From Xiphias gladius (taxonomy: Eukaryota > Chordata > Actinopteri > Istiophoriformes > Xiphiidae), in the NCBI RefSeq assembly GCF_016859285.1, contig NC_053410.1:724694-788693 (forward strand): a stretch of DNA of 64,000 nt, given 5' to 3'. Positions within the stretch are counted from its first letter, which is position 1. Every line of letters begins with the position of its first letter. Positions 62,101-64,000 of this stretch are shown here, in pieces. Under the pieces are notes generated by a model. The model ran no database searches. It worked only from the letters and a program-made list of their open reading frames with translations, and had not been told where the DNA came from. The translations under genes and the position numbers were made by a program.

Positions 62101-64000
62101 GTACTTGTTTGGCACAAAAGTGACTGATATATAATAATAAATTATAATATCATCACTGAGTCATGGAGGCTTCAGCAGTGTTTTACTGGTGGAGCTGCTT
62201 TTAGCTACGTCAGAGACAGGGAGGGAGTTTAGTCCACTGGTTCCCAACCTGGGGTCGGGCCCCTCCAGAGGGTCGTCAGATGATTCATGGGAAAGAGGAA
62301 GAAGAAACACAGTTCTGATCCACTGATCTGGATTCAGTTTTTGAACGCTTCTCTTATTTATTATTGAAATGAAAACAATGTGAGATGTTTATATGGGGAA
62401 ACTTTAGTGGTTTTTAGAGAAAAGTCAGAAAATATATTTTCTTTAGCAGCAAAGTCTCCTATGTTTTGAATCGTCTGGTGACCCTGTTAGAAACCGCTGC
62501 AAAGTGGACGATCAATACTTCAATGTTACCTGACGTATTTTCCTGGGGATTATTTTTTCAGCCCTGACCTTGTTGTGAGCGTCCTTCAGCTTCTTCTGCA
62601 GGTCAGTTGCTTCCTGGGCGTGGCCCAGTTTCTCCTGACTGACGGCGTGGAGCTGAGAGCGAAGCAGCTCGGCCTCCGACTCCAGAGAGAGAACAGACTG
62701 CTGCAGCCTCTCCACCTGCAGGGAACAGAATCACGCTCAACGGTGAGACACCAGTGTGTTTGAGCAGATTCTGGGATTTGTTGTCGTCATCTTCTGGTCT
62801 TATGCTGTTATTTTTGGTTTTGTGTTGTGATTGTTTTGGAATTTTATTTGTCTGAGCTGTGACCTTGTTGTTTCGGTCGTCGGCCTCCCTCAGCAGTTTG
62901 GCCTTGTCCTCTTCCAACCGCTGCAGCTTCAGAGTCACGCTGCTGAGCTCTGCTTCCAGCTCCGACAGACGACCCAGCTGAGAAATTACAAAATATGTTG
63001 ATTAATTCATCTATGTGCTGTCAACATACTTACATATACACTGAAATGAGCATGGACGTTCGTTACTGATGGTGGGAAAAGTATGTTTGAGGAGCCCAGC
63101 AAGAGTCCTGGTGGTTCCAGGCTTCTTCCATTTCACAGTGATTGAGGCCACTGTGCTCCCGGGAACACTCAAATCCTTATATACCTTTGTCCTGATCTAG
63201 GCCTCACCACAGTTGTATCATTGGAGGTCTACAGAAACTTCCTTGGACTTCATGGTTTTTGTCCTGACATGCAGTGTGAACTGCATGATGTTATTAGAAA
63301 CAGGTGTGTGTCTTTCTAAACTCTGTCCATTCACTTCAATTTGCCACAGGAGGACTCCCATCAAGGTCTAGACTCATCTCAAGGATAATTAAAGCAAACA
63401 GGAAGCACCTGACCACAGTTTGGAGCCACAGCAAAGGATCTGGACACATTTTGATTTTTATTAAATTTGAAAAAATTCTAAAAACATGTTTTTACTTTGT
63501 CGTTACGGGTTATTGGTTGTAGATTGATGAAAAATCAATTTCATCCAGTTAAAATGAAATCCACAACACAATGAAGTGAAGGGGGCTGAAAACCCTCTGA
63601 AGCTGCTGTATGTGCACGGAGCTGCGAGGATCCATGTGATGTAAACTTCGTCATCTACCCGTGTCTTAATCCATCTGCACGCAGCCTAAAATGTAGACCG
63701 TGTGGACTGTACATGCAGACAAACATGAGTTCCCGTTTATGCAGGAACCCAGCGAGTGTGATCAGTGTCCCCTAATACATCCGACCCTCGAGACTGTTGC
63801 AGGCATGACGACATTTGCGTCACGTGAACCCTGGCAGATTGTGACAGATGTGGACGTCACGATCTCAGCATTACTTTAGCACAACTGAAGTCTGAGCTGA
63901 GCTTGTACCTTGTCCCTGTAGGAGCTGAGCTCTCTCTCCAGCAGCTGTCTCTCCTGCGTCCAGGACGCCTGCTGCCGCAACTGCTCTCTCTCCTGCTGCA
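59132..64000 (-). CDS. ninl: Ninein-like protein, C-terminal coiled-coil part (5' partial in window)
   Basis: Eight minus-strand coding exons are visible: beyond 64000 to 63909, 62977-62864, 62715-62569, 61182-61033, 60942-60829, 60738-60529, 60111-59998, 59323-59132 (stop at 59134-59132), about 376 residues. Every junction is phase 0. The product is almost all heptad coiled coil rich in Leu, Glu, Gln and Lys. Examples are VERLQQSVLSLESEAELLRS, LSELRVQGLEVQNLTQEQQN and VEELETSVRRLMREKEELCQ. It ends LNKLLREIVPASLAT. NINL (Nlp) is a centrosomal protein that anchors gamma-tubulin and organises microtubules, and it is linked to ciliary transport. I assign it on the C-terminal sequence and its place next to gins1, as in human 20p11. 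The N-terminal EF-hand part lies right of the window. Most other coiled-coil proteins would fit the heptads, but not this location. Confidence 0.88.
59324..59346. repeat. TG-rich tract at ninl last-exon acceptor
   Basis: In ninl sense it reads CGTGCGTGTGTGTCGTGTGCAG; a short, imperfect TG tract runs into the acceptor. Confidence 0.7.
59324..59997. other. ninl last intron
   Basis: AT-rich, no exon or named repeat apart from the TG tract at its acceptor. Confidence 0.5.
60112..60132. repeat. TG tract at ninl acceptor
   Basis: In ninl sense GTGCGTGTGTGTGTGCAG leads into the exon 60111-59998. Confidence 0.75.
61183..62568. other. ninl intron with composite repeat
   Basis: It contains an AAGTA-type copy at 61940-62160 running into the hAT-like piece up to 62330. 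The rest is without recognised features. Confidence 0.55.
61940..62330 (+). repeat. Composite repeat, arm B of an inverted pair
   Basis: AAGTAGAAGTGCCAGTACTA, AAATGTAAAAGTACTTGTTT, TAAATTATAATATCATCACT, GGTGGAGCTGCTTTTAGCTA, TGGTTCCCAACCTGGGGTCG, GATTCATGGGAAAGAGGAAG. It is the reverse complement of 53150-53490, with small differences. Confidence 0.7.
62978..63908. other. ninl intron with Tc1-related fossil
   Basis: The middle part (63060-63610) is a transposon-derived repeat. The rest shows no exon. Confidence 0.5.
63060..63610 (+). mobile_element. Tc1-related transposon fossil in ninl intron
   Basis: Successive phrases CTTCTTCCATTTCACAGTGA, GAGGCCACTGTGCTCCCGGG, TTTTTGTCCTGACATGCAGT, ACAGGAGGACTCCCATCAAG, CATCTCAAGGATAATTAAAG, TTTTTACTTTGTCGTTACGG and GTTATTGGTTGTAGATTGAT. 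They follow the order of a fish repeat that ends in the tail of Tc1-like elements (TCATTATGGGGTATTGTGTG in good copies, from memory). No intact transposase is present. Confidence 0.5.

Overview
The window is nuclear DNA from a ray-finned fish, most likely a percomorph teleost. The genes are intron-rich with GT-AG junctions and encode proteins close to vertebrate families. Introns and spacers hold many (CA)n/(TG)n microsatellites, Tc1-like transposon fossils and dispersed repeats typical of fish. No prokaryotic, viral or organellar gene was seen. I built the gene models by hand from family knowledge and reading-frame continuity across splice sites; every internal exon junction keeps phase.

Layout, with strands strictly alternating: (1) 3' part of entpd6 (+), coding exons 1475-3989; (2) a two-exon barrier-to-autointegration factor gene, banf1-like (-), 7539-8285; (3) complete pygb, glycogen phosphorylase (+), 20 coding exons, 11616-28168, 847 aa; (4) complete abhd12, a lysophosphatidylserine lipase (-), 13 coding exons, 31613-52301, 390 aa, with an 11-kb first coding intron; (5) complete gins1/PSF1 (+), 7 coding exons, 54183-57104, 196 aa; (6) the 3' part of ninl, ninein-like (-), 8 visible coding exons, 59132 to the window end. 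The order entpd6-pygb-abhd12-gins1-ninl matches human 20p11.2, which supports the calls.

The genes are unrelated housekeeping functions (nucleotide hydrolysis in the secretory pathway, chromatin/nuclear envelope, glycogen breakdown, lipid hydrolysis, DNA replication, centrosome) joined by old vertebrate synteny, not one pathway.

The most interesting structure is in the introns. Long dinucleotide repeats sit against exon boundaries with a consistent orientation relative to the gene: TG before acceptors, CA after donors. Some exons (abhd12 exon 7, pygb exon 10) are bracketed by complementary TG and CA tracts, and pygb intron 5 holds both. This predicts RNA pairing that could help splicing, skip exons or form circular RNA. 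Other items are a solo LTR with a 5-bp target duplication, three Tc1-like fossils, a long inverted pair of a composite repeat around gins1, and a BAF gene next to pygb that mirrors BANF1 near PYGM in human.
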